Positions 26,062 through 36,293 of a stretch of DNA of 64,000 nucleotides are shown piece by piece. This DNA is from Oerskovia merdavium (lineage in GTDB: Bacteria > Actinomycetota > Actinomycetes > Actinomycetales > Cellulomonadaceae). Position 1 is the first letter of the stretch. Each line of letters starts with the position of its first letter. The DNA is taken from positions 134,272 through 198,271 of the forward strand of contig NZ_JACSQF010000009.1 in NCBI RefSeq assembly GCF_014836755.1, in the 5' to 3' direction. Position numbers and translations under genes: made by a program. The notes below the pieces were generated by a model. That model made no database searches and was not told where the DNA came from. It saw only the letters and a program-made list of their open reading frames with translations.

Positions 26062-27726
26062 TCAGCGCGGCAGGACGCCCGCGTGGATGAGCCCGTAGAT
26101 CGCGGAGTCCGTCAGCGCCTCCCAGGCCGCCTCGATGAGGTTCGGCCCGACGCCGACCGTCGACCAGGACGTCGCCCCGTCGGTCATCTCGATGAGGACG
26201 CGCGTGATGGCGTCCGTGCCCTGCTCGGTGTCGAGGATGCGGACCTTGAAGTCGATCAGCTCGAACGCCTCGATCTCCGGGTACGCGCGCCGTAGCGCGA
26301 GCCGCAGCGCGTGGTCGAGCGCGTTCACGGGCCCGTTGCCCTCGCCCGTCTTGACGATGCGCTTGCCACCGGCGTGCAGCTTGACGGTCGCCTCGGCCGT
26401 CGCCTCGGTGCCACGTCCCCCGGCCCGCTCGACGATCGTGCGCCAGCTCTCGACCCGGAAGTACTGCGGCCGCTCGCCCGCGATCTCCTCGCGCAGCAGC
26501 AGCTCGAACGAGGCGTCTGCCGCGTCGTAGGTGTACCCGCGGGCCTCGGCCTCCTTGACGCGGTGCGTCACACGCGAGAGCACGTCGGCCTGGTCCGACA
26601 GGTCGAAGCCCATCTCGCGGCCCTTGAGCTCGATCGACGCGCGGCCCGCCATGTCCGAGATGAGCATGCGCATGTCGTTGCCCACGAGCGTGGGCTCGAT
26701 GTGCTGGTAGAGGTCCGGGTCGACCTTGATCGCCGAGGCGTGCAGCCCGGCCTTGTGCGCGAACGCGCTCGCCCCGACGTACGGCTGGCGCGCGTACGGG
26801 GAGATGTTGGTGATCTCGCTGATCGCGTGCGCGATGCGCGTGGTCTCCTGCAGGCCGCCGTCGACGAGCAGCGTGCGCCCGTGCTTGAGCTCGAGGTTCG
26901 CGACGACCGTGATGAGGTCCGCGTTCCCGGTGCGCTCGCCGTAGCCGTTGACGGTCCCCTGGACGTGCGCGGCCCCCGCGGCGACGGCCGCGAGCGAGTT
27001 CGCGACCGCGCAGCCCGAGTCGTTGTGCGCGTGCATGCCGAGGAGGGGGTCGCCTGCCTGGGCGAAGAGGCCGTCCGGGATCCCGACGGTGTCGCGCAGG
27101 TCCGTGACGATCTCGCCGACCCACTCGGGCAGCATGCCGCCGTTGGTGTCGCACAGCGCCACGACCTCGGCTCCCGCGGCGAACGCGGCCTCGACCGCGG
27201 CGCGCGAGTAGGCCGGGTCGAACCGGTAGCCGTCGAAGAAGTGCTCGGCGTCCAGGACCACGCGACGCCCCTCGGCCACGAGGAAGGCGACCGTGTCGGT
27301 GATCATGGCGAGGTTCTCGGCACCGGTGGTCCGTAGCGCGCGCTCGGCGTGGCGGATGTCGGACTTCGCGACGAGCGTCACGACGGGCGCCTGAGACGCG
27401 ACGAGGGCGAGGACCTGCTGGTCGTCTGCGGCACGGATCCCTGCCTTGCGCGTGGCGCCGAACGCGGCCAGCACGGCGTTCTTGAGCGTGAGCTCCTTGG
27501 CCGCGCGCGAGAAGAAGTCGGTGTCCTTGGGGATGGCCCCGGGCCACCCACCCTCGATGAACCCCACGCCCAGCTCGTCGAGCAAGGGCGCGATCGCCAG
27601 CTTGTCGGAGACGGAGAGGTTCATGCCCTCCTGCTGCGCGCCGTCGCGCAGGGTCGTGTCGTAGACGTGGAACGTCGAGGGTGCGCTCGCTGTGGCAGGA
27701 GCTACGGGGTTCACCTGGGAAGTCAT
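26062..27726 (-). CDS. cimA: (R)-citramalate synthase
   Basis: The 554-residue enzyme condenses pyruvate and acetyl-CoA to citramalate, the entry to isoleucine without threonine. The catalytic start is YDTTLRDGAQQEGM (22-35), followed by metal ligands in HAHNDSGCAVANS, GTVNGYGERTGNADL, and a C-terminal LeuA-type allosteric domain (about 420-554) for feedback control. The length and the QQEGM signature place it in the CimA branch (2-isopropylmalate synthase/homocitrate synthase family) rather than LeuA. Its leader holds a leader peptide and terminator, so expression looks attenuation-controlled. LeuB at 30108 can act downstream in the same route. Confidence 0.92.
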   Translation of the reverse strand: MTSQVNPVAPATASAPSTFHVYDTTLRDGAQQEGMNLSVSDKLAIAPLLDELGVGFIEGGWPGAIPKDTDFFSRAAKELTLKNAVLAAFGATRKAGIRAADDQQVLALVASQAPVVTLVAKSDIRHAERALRTTGAENLAMITDTVAFLVAEGRRVVLDAEHFFDGYRFDPAYSRAAVEAAFAAGAEVVALCDTNGGMLPEWVGEIVTDLRDTVGIPDGLFAQAGDPLLGMHAHNDSGCAVANSLAAVAAGAAHVQGTVNGYGERTGNADLITVVANLELKHGRTLLVDGGLQETTRIAHAISEITNISPYARQPYVGASAFAHKAGLHASAIKVDPDLYQHIEPTLVGNDMRMLISDMAGRASIELKGREMGFDLSDQADVLSRVTHRVKEAEARGYTYDAADASFELLLREEIAGERPQYFRVESWRTIVERAGGRGTEATAEATVKLHAGGKRIVKTGEGNGPVNALDHALRLALRRAYPEIEAFELIDFKVRILDTEQGTDAITRVLIEMTDGATSWSTVGVGPNLIEAAWEALTDSAIYGLIHAGVLPR

Positions 27727-27911
27727 CGTGCCGCTCTCTGGGGAGAATCTCGGGGTCCAGCGGTGCCGCCTGGGCGAGACCACTCTAGGTGGATCAGGGC
27801 GGGACGCTTCCGCGCGCCACCGGGTGCTCGTCGTTCCCACGCGCCGGGCGGTCGCTCTCGTGAAGCTCGTGCCCGGCGCTTCGAAGCCCGACGGGGGTGG
27901 TGTCAGGCAAC

Positions 27912-27941
27912 AAAAAAACCCCCCGAGGGTGCGGGAGGTTT
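27912..27941 (-). terminator. Intrinsic terminator (attenuator) in the cimA leader
   Basis: On the minus strand AAACCTCCCG and CGGGGGGTTT form a 10-bp stem (one G-U) with a 6-nt loop, followed by seven T. It lies inside the 5' leader of cimA, about 185 nt before the start codon and about 30 nt after a leader peptide, which is attenuator geometry. Confidence 0.8.
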
Positions 27942-27968
27942 GCGCGTCCGGTGTGGTGGCCGGGCGCG

Positions 27969-28013
27969 CTACTCGATAATGAGGTGGGAGACGAGGTGTG
28001 TCACAGGACACAT
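27969..28013 (-). CDS. Leader peptide of cimA (attenuation)
   Basis: This 14-residue frame reads MCPVTHLVSHLIIE and stops at TAG. Six of its codons are Leu, Val or Ile, with Leu-Ile-Ile just before the end. Ribosome stalling at low branched-chain aminoacyl-tRNA would alter folding of the following RNA and prevent the terminator at 27912-27941. GTG at 28004 is a possible alternative start (11 residues). The assignment rests on position, codon content and the downstream terminator. Confidence 0.65.
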   Translation of the reverse strand: MCPVTHLVSHLIIE

Positions 28014-28112
28014 GCTGCCACAGCAGCCACGAGGATGGGACGGTGTCCACGGACTGAGCACCCCGACCAGTGAGCGCCCGGAACGGCAGCCTGCAACGAC
28101 AGGAGACGCACC

Positions 28113-28691
28113 ATGAGCGACCCGAACTTCCCGCCCCGCCCGAACGTCCCGCAGCCCGGCTCGCCCGGCCGTCCTCAGGGCGTGCCGCCCGCGATCCCAC
28201 CCGTGGTACCGCCCGACCCGCGCGCCGACTTCCCCGCGCCGCACGAGCCGGTCAACCCCGCGGACCCGCGTCTCGCGGTCGAGGTGGGGCGGTTCTGGGC
28301 GGGTGCTGCCGCCACGGCCCTGGTCGCCGCGCTCATCGGCCTCGTGGCGGTCATCATCCTCGAGCGCATCTTCTCGTTCACGCTCGTGCCGCCGCCGGAC
28401 ATCTTCACGACGGGCTCGCACCAGGCGGCGTTCGCGATCGACGGGGCGATCCTGGCCCTGCTCGCAGCGGGCCTGCTGCACCTGCTGATCCTCACCACGC
28501 CGAGGCCGCGAGCGTTCTTCGGTTGGATCATGGCGCTCGTGACCGTCGTCATCACGGCCCTGCCGTTCGCCTGGACGTCGGACACCACGTCGGCCGCGCT
28601 GTCCGGGCTCGTGAACCTGCTGATCGGGGTCGCGGTCTGGTCGCTGCTCGCGGGGGTCGCCGGCCGGACGATCGTGCGCCGGGCGGTCTGA
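28113..28691 (+). CDS. DUF6069-like four-helix membrane protein
   Basis: The 192-residue protein has a Pro-rich cytoplasmic N-terminus (about 1-52), then four predicted membrane helices (about 60-83, 108-128, 135-153 and 162-182). AGGAG lies seven bases before the ATG. The helix spacing and the AFAIDGAILALLAAGLLHLL segment fit the actinobacterial DUF6069 family of unknown function. It is a single gene, set between the divergent cimA leader and the convergent ilvE. Confidence 0.75.
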   Translation: MSDPNFPPRPNVPQPGSPGRPQGVPPAIPPVVPPDPRADFPAPHEPVNPADPRLAVEVGRFWAGAAATALVAALIGLVAVIILERIFSFTLVPPPDIFTTGSHQAAFAIDGAILALLAAGLLHLLILTTPRPRAFFGWIMALVTVVITALPFAWTSDTTSAALSGLVNLLIGVAVWSLLAGVAGRTIVRRAV

Positions 28692-28699
28692 ACCCCGAG

Positions 28700-28754
28700 C
28701 CGCCGGGTGCGGGCAGCTGTCGCTGGTCGGCGACAGCTGCCCAGCACCCGGCGG
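28700..28754. terminator. Bidirectional terminator, 24-bp stem with one bulge
   Basis: Positions 28700-28723 pair with 28730-28754 with a single bulged T around a short loop. They separate the DUF6069-like gene (+) from ilvE (-). Confidence 0.8.
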
Positions 28755-28771
28755 TACCGCAGTGGTGAACC

Positions 28772-29902
28772 TCAGGCCAGGCGGGTCATCCAGCCGTGAC
28801 GGTCGGCCGCCCGGCCGTTCTGGATGTCCGTGAGCTCGCCACGGATCGCGAGCGTGAGCTCGCCCGCGCCGCCGTCGGCGATCGTGTGGTCGAAGTTCGA
28901 CCCGCCCAGGCGACCGATCGGGGTGACGACCGCCGCGGTACCGCACGCGAACACCTCGGTGACGGCCCCGGACCGGATGTCGGCGAGGAGCTCCTCGAGC
29001 GGGATGCGACGCTCGTTCACGTCGTGCCCGCGGTCGGTGAGGAGCTGGATGATCGACGAGCGCGTCACACCCTCGAGGATCGAGCCCGTGAGCTCGGGCG
29101 TCTCGACCGAGCCGTCCGCCTTGACGACGAACACGTTCATGCCGCCGAGCTCCTCGAGGAAGGTGTTCGTCGACGAGTCGAGGAAGCAGACCTGCTCAAA
29201 GCCCTTCTCCTGCGCGAGCGTCTGCGGCAGGAGGCTCGAGGCGTAGTTGCCGCCGCACTTGGCGTCCCCCGTGCCTCCCGCGCCGGCGCGGCTGTACTCG
29301 CGGTCGACCCAGATCGAGACGGGCTTCACGCCCCCCGAGAAGTACGGGCCCACGGGCGAGGCGATCACGAGGTACTCGGCCTCGAGCGAGGCGCGCACGC
29401 CCAGGAACGACTCCGAGGCGTACATGAACGGACGCAGGTAGAGGCTCGCCTCCTCGCCGTCCGGCACCCACTCGATGTCGGTGCGCACGAGCGCCGTGAT
29501 CGAGCCGATGAAGTCGTCGACCGACAGCGCCGGGAGCGCGAGACGGTGGGCCGAGCGGGCAAAGCGGGCCGCGTTGGCCTCCGGACGGAAGGTCCACACG
29601 GACCCGTCCTGGTGCCGGTACGCCTTGAGACCTTCGAAGATCTCCTGGGCGTAGTGCAGGACCGCGGTGGCCGGGTCGAGCTGGAGCGGACCGTACTTCT
29701 CGATGCGGCGGTCGATCCAGCCGTCGGTCGCGTTCCAGCTGATCCGGGCCATGTGGTCCGAGAACACGGTGCCGAACTTGGGCGCGGCGATCGCTGCGGC
29801 CCTCGCCTCGGGAGAGGTGGGGGTGTCCGACGGGCGGATGTCGAAGAGCGCGACGAGGTCCTCGGCCGAGGAAGCGGGCTGCGCTGTGAGGGGGGAAGTC
29901 AT
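28772..29902 (-). CDS. ilvE: Branched-chain amino acid aminotransferase
   Basis: The 376-residue class IV PLP aminotransferase makes Val, Leu and Ile from their 2-oxo acids with glutamate. Lys215 in GTGDAKCGGNYASSL is the cofactor lysine. YAQEIFEGLKAYR, RPFMYASE and the phosphate-binding GVTRSSI and ACGTAAVVTPIG motifs follow in family order. AAAGG lies upstream of the ATG. It is monocistronic, ending in the shared hairpin at 28700-28754. The N-terminal 25 residues are disordered, as in other actinobacterial enzymes. Confidence 0.95.
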   Translation of the reverse strand: MTSPLTAQPASSAEDLVALFDIRPSDTPTSPEARAAAIAAPKFGTVFSDHMARISWNATDGWIDRRIEKYGPLQLDPATAVLHYAQEIFEGLKAYRHQDGSVWTFRPEANAARFARSAHRLALPALSVDDFIGSITALVRTDIEWVPDGEEASLYLRPFMYASESFLGVRASLEAEYLVIASPVGPYFSGGVKPVSIWVDREYSRAGAGGTGDAKCGGNYASSLLPQTLAQEKGFEQVCFLDSSTNTFLEELGGMNVFVVKADGSVETPELTGSILEGVTRSSIIQLLTDRGHDVNERRIPLEELLADIRSGAVTEVFACGTAAVVTPIGRLGGSNFDHTIADGGAGELTLAIRGELTDIQNGRAADRHGWMTRLA

Positions 29903-30107
29903 GTCATGGGCCTTTCACCTGGCGACCCGGGTGGGTTCCTCGCCTAGTTTTCCATGACGGAGCGCCTCGTGGCGCCCGCAGGGCGGGCGAGAACTCCCGG
30001 GTCTTCGAAGAGGACGTGGGAGCGGTGAGGACGGCAGAGGGTGCGCGCCGCCGCTCGGCCCCCTCGCGGGGGGACGAACGGCGGCGCGACGGCGAATCGG
30101 GGACCGA

Positions 30108-31151
30108 TCAGCCGGCGACGCGGGCAGCGAGCTCGCGCCCCACCTCGGCCGTCGACCGTACTCGGCTCCCCCGCTCGGCGAGGTCCGCGGCGACCGCGGC
30201 CTCGACGCGCTGCGACTGCTCGGTCAGGCCGAGGTGGTCGAGCAGCATCGCGACGGACAGGACCGTGGCGGTGGGGTCCGCCTTGCCCTGGCCCGCGATG
30301 TCGGGGGCCGAGCCGTGCACCGGCTCGAACATGGAGGGGGCCGTGCGGTCCGGGTTGATGTTGGCCGAGGCTGCGAGGCCGATGCCGCCCGTGATCGCGG
30401 CAGCCTGGTCCGTCAGGATGTCGCCGAACAGGTTGTCGGTGACGATGACGTCGAATCGCGACGGGTTCGTCGTGAGGAAGATCGTGGCGGCGTCCACGTG
30501 CAGGTAGTCCGTGGTGACGTCCGGGAACTCGGCGTTGACGGCCTCGACCGTGCGGCGCCACAGGTGACCGGCGTGGACCAGGACGTTGTGCTTGTGCACG
30601 AGCGTCAGGTGCTTGCGGGGGCGCGCCTGGGCGCGGGCGAACGCGTCGCGCACGACACGCTCGACGCCGAACGCGGTGTTCACGGAGACCTCGGTCGCGA
30701 TCTCGTGCGGCGTGCCGACGCGCAGCGCCCCGCCGTTGCCGACGTACGGCCCCTCGGTGCCCTCGCGGACGACGACGAAGTCGATCTCGCCCGGCTCCGC
30801 CAGCGGGGACTTCACGCCGGGGTACAGCTTGCCCGGGCGGAGGTTGACGTAGTGGTCCAGCGCGAAGCGCAGCTTGAGCAGCAGACCGCGCTCGAGGACG
30901 CCCGACGGGACCGTGGGGTCGCCGATCGCACCCAGGAGGATCGCGTCGTGGGTGCGGATGGCCGCGAGGTCCTCGTCCGTGAGGGTCTCGCCGGTCGCGT
31001 GCCAGCGGCGCGCACCCAGGTCGAAGGGGGTCGTGGAGACCTTGACGTCGGAGCCCGTGAGAGCCGCCTCGAGGACCGCGAGGCCCTGCTCGACGACCTC
31101 GATGCCGATGCCGTCTCCGGCCACCACTGCCAGTTCGATGTTGCGCGTCAT
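30108..31151 (-). CDS. leuB: 3-isopropylmalate dehydrogenase
   Basis: The 347-residue NAD-dependent decarboxylating dehydrogenase acts third in leucine synthesis and also converts 3-methylmalate to 2-oxobutyrate in the citramalate route started by Cim[10 protein letters not shown] near residue 13, the substrate arginines in RPGKLYPG and [10 protein letters not shown], and the metal and cofactor site [26 protein letters not shown] with [19 protein letters not shown] are all present. A TAGCGT box lies exactly seven bases before the ATG, indicating a leaderless transcript. It is not in an operon with the other leucine genes. Confidence 0.95.
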   Translation of the reverse strand: MTRNIELAVVAGDGIGIEVVEQGLAVLEAALTGSDVKVSTTPFDLGARRWHATGETLTDEDLAAIRTHDAILLGAIGDPTVPSGVLERGLLLKLRFALDHYVNLRPGKLYPGVKSPLAEPGEIDFVVVREGTEGPYVGNGGALRVGTPHEIATEVSVNTAFGVERVVRDAFARAQARPRKHLTLVHKHNVLVHAGHLWRRTVEAVNAEFPDVTTDYLHVDAATIFLTTNPSRFDVIVTDNLFGDILTDQAAAITGGIGLAASANINPDRTAPSMFEPVHGSAPDIAGQGKADPTATVLSVAMLLDHLGLTEQSQRVEAAVAADLAERGSRVRSTAEVGRELAARVAG

Positions 31152-31158
31152 GCGACGA

Positions 31159-31164
31159 ACGCTA
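31159..31164 (-). promoter_or_regulatory. -10 box TAGCGT, leaderless start of leuB
   Basis: The box ends seven bases upstream of the leuB ATG and no ribosome-binding site is present. The -35 region is not recognisable. Confidence 0.5.
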
Positions 31165-31387
31165 CGCCCGGGCGCCAGTCCTCGGGACGCCCATCTCACC
31201 CCTCGAACGCTTTCCGCGGCGCGATCCGCGGGTTTCCGCGGTCCCCGGCGATGCCGCGCGCTGGGATGCGCTCTCTTCGAGGAGCGCCGGGGCCCGGCGG
31301 CTCGCCGATGGTGTAGAAGCGGTCCGCATCGGACCCTCGTCGCCGCCCCCACGTCTCAACTTGCGCAAATCGCCGAACTAGGGAACT

Positions 31388-31406
31388 CTTAGGAAACTTT
31401 CCTAAG
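31388..31406. promoter_or_regulatory. Perfect 19-bp operator palindrome before ROK regulator
   Basis: CTTAGGAAACTTTCCTAAG is a perfect palindrome around a central C, 25 bp upstream of the ROK start and 237 bp from the leuB start. ROK repressors such as CsnR of Streptomyces are known (from memory) to use AGGAAA/TTTCCT sites. Autoregulation is likely. Confidence 0.65.
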
Positions 31407-31431
31407 ACGCCGGCAGAGAGGCCGCAACGAC

Positions 31432-32694
31432 GTGTCCCGCACGCACATCCCAGGAACACCGGGACTGCTCCGCACGATCAACGACCGCGCGGCGCTCGAG
31501 CTCCTGCTCGACACCGGCCCCATGACGCGGTCCCAGATCGGCGACCTCACCGGCGTCTCCCGCCCTACATCCTCCCAGATCGTCGCTCGCCTCGAGACCG
31601 CCGGGCTGATCGAGGCGACAGGAGCGGTCCAGGGCGCGCGCGGCCCGCAGGCCGTCATGTATGCCGCACGCACCGACGTCGTCGTCGGCCTGGCTCTCGA
31701 CGTCCTCCCCACCGGGGTGCAGGCGAGCGTGGTCGACGCCCGCGGGAACGTCCTCGGCACGGCCGACGTCCCCACGTCCGCGGAGCGCACGGCGATCCGC
31801 GACGTCCGGGCCGCGTGGGACGCTGCCTGCGCGGACGCGGGCGTGCCCGTCGAGCGCGTCGGGACGATCGTCGCCGGGGTCCAGGCCGCGGCCGACCCGG
31901 TCAGCGGGGACCTCTGGCTCGTGGGCGACCTGCCGGGGTGGCCCCTGCTCGCCGTCCGCACGCTCCTCGAGCAGGAGCTCGGCGTCCCCGTCCGGATCGA
32001 GAACGACGTCAACCTCGCCACGATCGCCGAGCGCGACGCGGGCCGTCGCACCGAGAAGAGTTTCGCGCTGCTCTGGCTCGGCGGAGGCATCGGCCTCGGC
32101 ACGCTGATCGACGGGTCGCTCCACCACGGCGCGACCGGGGCCGCGGGCGAGCTCGGCTACCTGCCGGTCCCCGTGACGGTCCGCGAGTACGACGACCACT
32201 CGATGAACCTGCAGGACCTCGTGGGCGGGCGCCGCTTCGAAGAGCTCGCCGGCCGCCACGGCGTCCCGGGCGAGACGTACGACGAGATCCTCGCAGCCAT
32301 GGCCGCCGACCCCGACAGCCCCGCGGTCGTGGCGCTCGTCGAGGACTTCGGGCGTCGTGTCGCGGCCGTGGTGCAGCCGGTCGTCGCGGTCGTCGAGCCG
32401 CACCTGCTGGTGCTCGGCGGCCCCACGTGCATCGCGGGCGGGCAGCGGCTCGCGGACGCGACCCGCAGCCACCTCATCGACACCGAGCAGGGCGTGGCGC
32501 CCATCGCGCCGACCCTGGTGCCGGTCGCCCCCGTGCTCCGCGGGGCCGAGGCCGTCGTCGCGGCCGACGTCCGCTCCCTGCTGCTCGACCGGGTCTCGCT
32601 GCACCTCGCGGACCACGGCGCTCCGCCCGTCTCCTCCCCGGCGGCCCGCCCCAGCACGACGACCGGCGCCCGCGCGCCCTCGAACTCGGGGTAG
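31432..32694 (+). CDS. ROK family transcriptional regulator
   Basis: The 420-residue regulator has an N-terminal winged helix (about 20-75; MTRSQIGDLTGVSRPTSSQI) and a ROK sugar-kinase-like domain. IENDVNLATIAE keeps the catalytic Asp position, but the ATP phosphate motif DxGxT is replaced by GLALDVLPTG and the usual CxCGxxGC zinc loop is missing (LQDLVGGRRF there). It is probably a sugar-responsive repressor without kinase activity. The effector is unknown; the nearest sugar gene is the glucosidase at 38651. A disordered Pro/Ser tail ends the protein. Confidence 0.9.
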   Translation: MSRTHIPGTPGLLRTINDRAALELLLDTGPMTRSQIGDLTGVSRPTSSQIVARLETAGLIEATGAVQGARGPQAVMYAARTDVVVGLALDVLPTGVQASVVDARGNVLGTADVPTSAERTAIRDVRAAWDAACADAGVPVERVGTIVAGVQAAADPVSGDLWLVGDLPGWPLLAVRTLLEQELGVPVRIENDVNLATIAERDAGRRTEKSFALLWLGGGIGLGTLIDGSLHHGATGAAGELGYLPVPVTVREYDDHSMNLQDLVGGRRFEELAGRHGVPGETYDEILAAMAADPDSPAVVALVEDFGRRVAAVVQPVVAVVEPHLLVLGGPTCIAGGQRLADATRSHLIDTEQGVAPIAPTLVPVAPVLRGAEAVVAADVRSLLLDRVSLHLADHGAPPVSSPAARPSTTTGARAPSNSG

Positions 32695-32714
32695 CTCCTC
32701 TCACCTGCCCCGAC

Positions 32715-32751
32715 GGGTGGTGGTCGCGGCCTGGGACGGCGACCACCACCC
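32715..32751. terminator. Bidirectional terminator, 13-bp stem
   Basis: Positions 32715-32727 (GGGTGGTGGTCGC) pair exactly with 32739-32751. It lies between the ROK gene (+) and the PIG-L gene (-). Confidence 0.75.
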
Positions 32752-32825
32752 ACCCTCAGGCGGTCGCGGCCCTCCTGCCCGACGGCGGAGCGCACCACGC
32801 GCCGTCCGCTCGCCGCCCTCTCGGC

Positions 32826-33671
32826 TCACCCCAGCAGGGCTCGCACCTCGGCCGCCGTCGTCGCCCGCCCGTAGTCGGCGAGCTGGAACGACTCGGCGTA
32901 CTCCCCGACGGGGTCGAGGCCCGCCGCGGCGACCGCCGCGCGCATCTCGGGCTGGGTGTACAGGTACGGCGCCCAGTGCTCGAGCACGAACGCCCGCTGC
33001 CCCGCGGGGTCGCTCGCGGGCGGGACCTGGTCGAGCAGCCCGCGCTGCCAGGGCGCGAACTCCAGGAACTGCGAGGCGTGGGCCAGGCAGGCACGCAGCT
33101 TGGCCTCGATCGTGCTGCTCACGTCGACCACCACGTCGTGCCGGTGGTGGGCGAGCGCGTCGTGGTCGGGCATGAGCAGGCACACGGGCGGGGTCGCCAG
33201 GGCAGGGACGCGGGGCACGACGTTCGCGAGCCCGACGACGGAGACCGCCTCGCGCACGAGGCGTCCGGCCGCGCGGTTGTCGAGATGGCCGGGGCACTCG
33301 TCGTGGAACGTGACGACCAGGTCCGCCTGCCAGCGGCGGATCCTGGCGACCACCTCACGACGGAGCGCGATGCTCGGCACGAGCTCACCGTCGTGCTCGT
33401 CGAGCATCTCGTACTCCTGCACGCCGAGCTCGCGCGCCGCAGCGAACGCCTCGGCTGCGCGCCGGCGCGCGAGAGCCTTGCGGGGCGTCGACCAGTGCCC
33501 GGCGTCGCCGTTCGTCAGCGACAGGAACTTCACGCCGTGACCGGCCAGGGCGAGCCGTGCGGCGATGCCTCCTGCGTACTCGTCGGGCTCGTCGGGGTGC
33601 GCCGCGACGACCAGGACACGCAGCCGGTCGGCGAACATGCCGGGGGCCGGTCGCAGCTCCGCCGGAGTCAT
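32826..33671 (-). CDS. PIG-L family deacetylase
   Basis: The 281-residue protein resembles LmbE/PIG-L zinc deacetylases that remove N-acetyl from amino sugars or pseudodisaccharides. The zinc motif AHPDE (24-28) is intact, and GHLDN (128-132) supplies the third ligand, with Asn where MshB/Bshb-type enzymes usually have His. It starts on the stop of the ASCH gene (ATGA), so the two are coupled. The substrate is unknown. Mycothiol-pathway MshB and Mca are related, but the sequence here is more divergent. Confidence 0.85.
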   Translation of the reverse strand: MTPAELRPAPGMFADRLRVLVVAAHPDEPDEYAGGIAARLALAGHGVKFLSLTNGDAGHWSTPRKALARRRAAEAFAAARELGVQEYEMLDEHDGELVPSIALRREVVARIRRWQADLVVTFHDECPGHLDNRAAGRLVREAVSVVGLANVVPRVPALATPPVCLLMPDHDALAHHRHDVVVDVSSTIEAKLRACLAHASQFLEFAPWQRGLLDQVPPASDPAGQRAFVLEHWAPYLYTQPEMRAAVAAAGLDPVGEYAESFQLADYGRATTAAEVRALLG

Positions 33672-34216
33672 CGCGGACGCGGGAACCGCAGCTCGAAGCG
33701 CTCGCAGACCACGGGCATGTCGTCGCGGAACTCGTGACCGACCAGGACCCTCGTGAAGTAGTCGCGGTGCCCGGCACGCCATGCCTCGAGCGTCCGGTCG
33801 TCCTCGCCCTCGGCCGCCGCGAAGTCGGCGTCGACCTGGTCGAAGGGCACGATCTCGACGGACGTGGTGCGGATCAGCGCACGCGGGTGGCCGTCGCCGT
33901 CCAGGATGATGGACAGCTCGCCGACTGCCGGCACCGGGGTCTCGTCGTCGTACTCCCAGTGCGAGGACGACGTCGCGGTCTTCTCGCCCGAGAGCACCGC
34001 GTGGAGCAGCCCGTCGGCGAGCTCCGGGTTGTCGCCGAACGACCACGCGGGGGGCGGCACGGTCGCGGAGACCCCGAACCCGGTCACCACTCCGACCTTG
34101 CCCTCCCCCGCACGCACGCGCGCGGTCTCCCAGAACTCCAGGAGTTCTGCTGCTCGCGGGTCCTCGCTCGTACCGGCGCTCGTGCCGTCTGCCCTGCGGT
34201 CGATGTCGTCGCTCAT
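33668..34216 (-). CDS. ASCH domain protein
   Basis: The 182-residue protein carries an ASCH fold, a beta-barrel related to PUA that binds RNA or nucleotides. Typical segments are FGDNPELADGLLHAVLSGEKTATSS-like (GEKTAT is the family hallmark), VGELSIILDGDGHP and IVPFDQVDADFAAAEGEDDRTLEAWR. Homologues occur as stand-alone proteins; some are RNases or N4-acetylcytidine amidohydrolases. The ATG at 34216 is preferred over a GTG at 34234; neither has a strong ribosome-binding site. It is cotranscribed with the PIG-L gene. Confidence 0.85.
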   Translation of the reverse strand: MSDDIDRRADGTSAGTSEDPRAAELLEFWETARVRAGEGKVGVVTGFGVSATVPPPAWSFGDNPELADGLLHAVLSGEKTATSSSHWEYDDETPVPAVGELSIILDGDGHPRALIRTTSVEIVPFDQVDADFAAAEGEDDRTLEAWRAGHRDYFTRVLVGHEFRDDMPVVCERFELRFPRPR

Positions 34217-34631
34217 GCGTCCATGGTGGACCACGGAACGCCGGACTGCCCGTCTTGTCGCACTTTCACCGGTGGATGTCGCTCAGATTCCACCCGGCCG
34301 ACCGTCTCGTCGGAGGAGTACGTCCCCCTCGGCGAACCGGCGCGGCCCGGCGCGAGCACGTGTCGTCCTGGCGGACCTACCCGTCACCCTCGACCGAGCC
34401 CCGCCGCCCCCGCACGACCATGGACGCAGCCGCGACCCGCGTTCCCGAGGAGGCACCGCCGTCGGGCACCCGCGCGCGCACGGGCGACCCGACCGCACAG
34501 AGGCGGGCGGCGCCTGCCGCGCGATCGTGGTCGGGTCTGGCGGGAGGCCGCCAGGCCGGAGGGAAGATCGCGCGGTAGGTGCCGCCCGCCTCGAAGGTGA
34601 GCCACTCACCCCGCGTGAAGCGAGGCGAAGG
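34217..34631. other. 415-bp intergenic region
   Basis: No convincing gene. A 107-codon Arg/Pro-rich frame on the plus strand (34255-34578) has no ribosome-binding site or family features. A weak 6-bp hairpin at 34596-34610 may follow ilvC. The region should hold the ASCH promoter on its left side. Confidence 0.4.
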
Positions 34632-36273
<1,642 letters not shown>

Positions 36274-36293
36274 GGTTGCGGCTCTCCCCGGAC

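Noticed and set aside
34255..34578. 107-codon plus-strand frame before ilvC
   Set aside because: No ribosome-binding site, low-complexity Arg/Pro/Ala composition and no known family.
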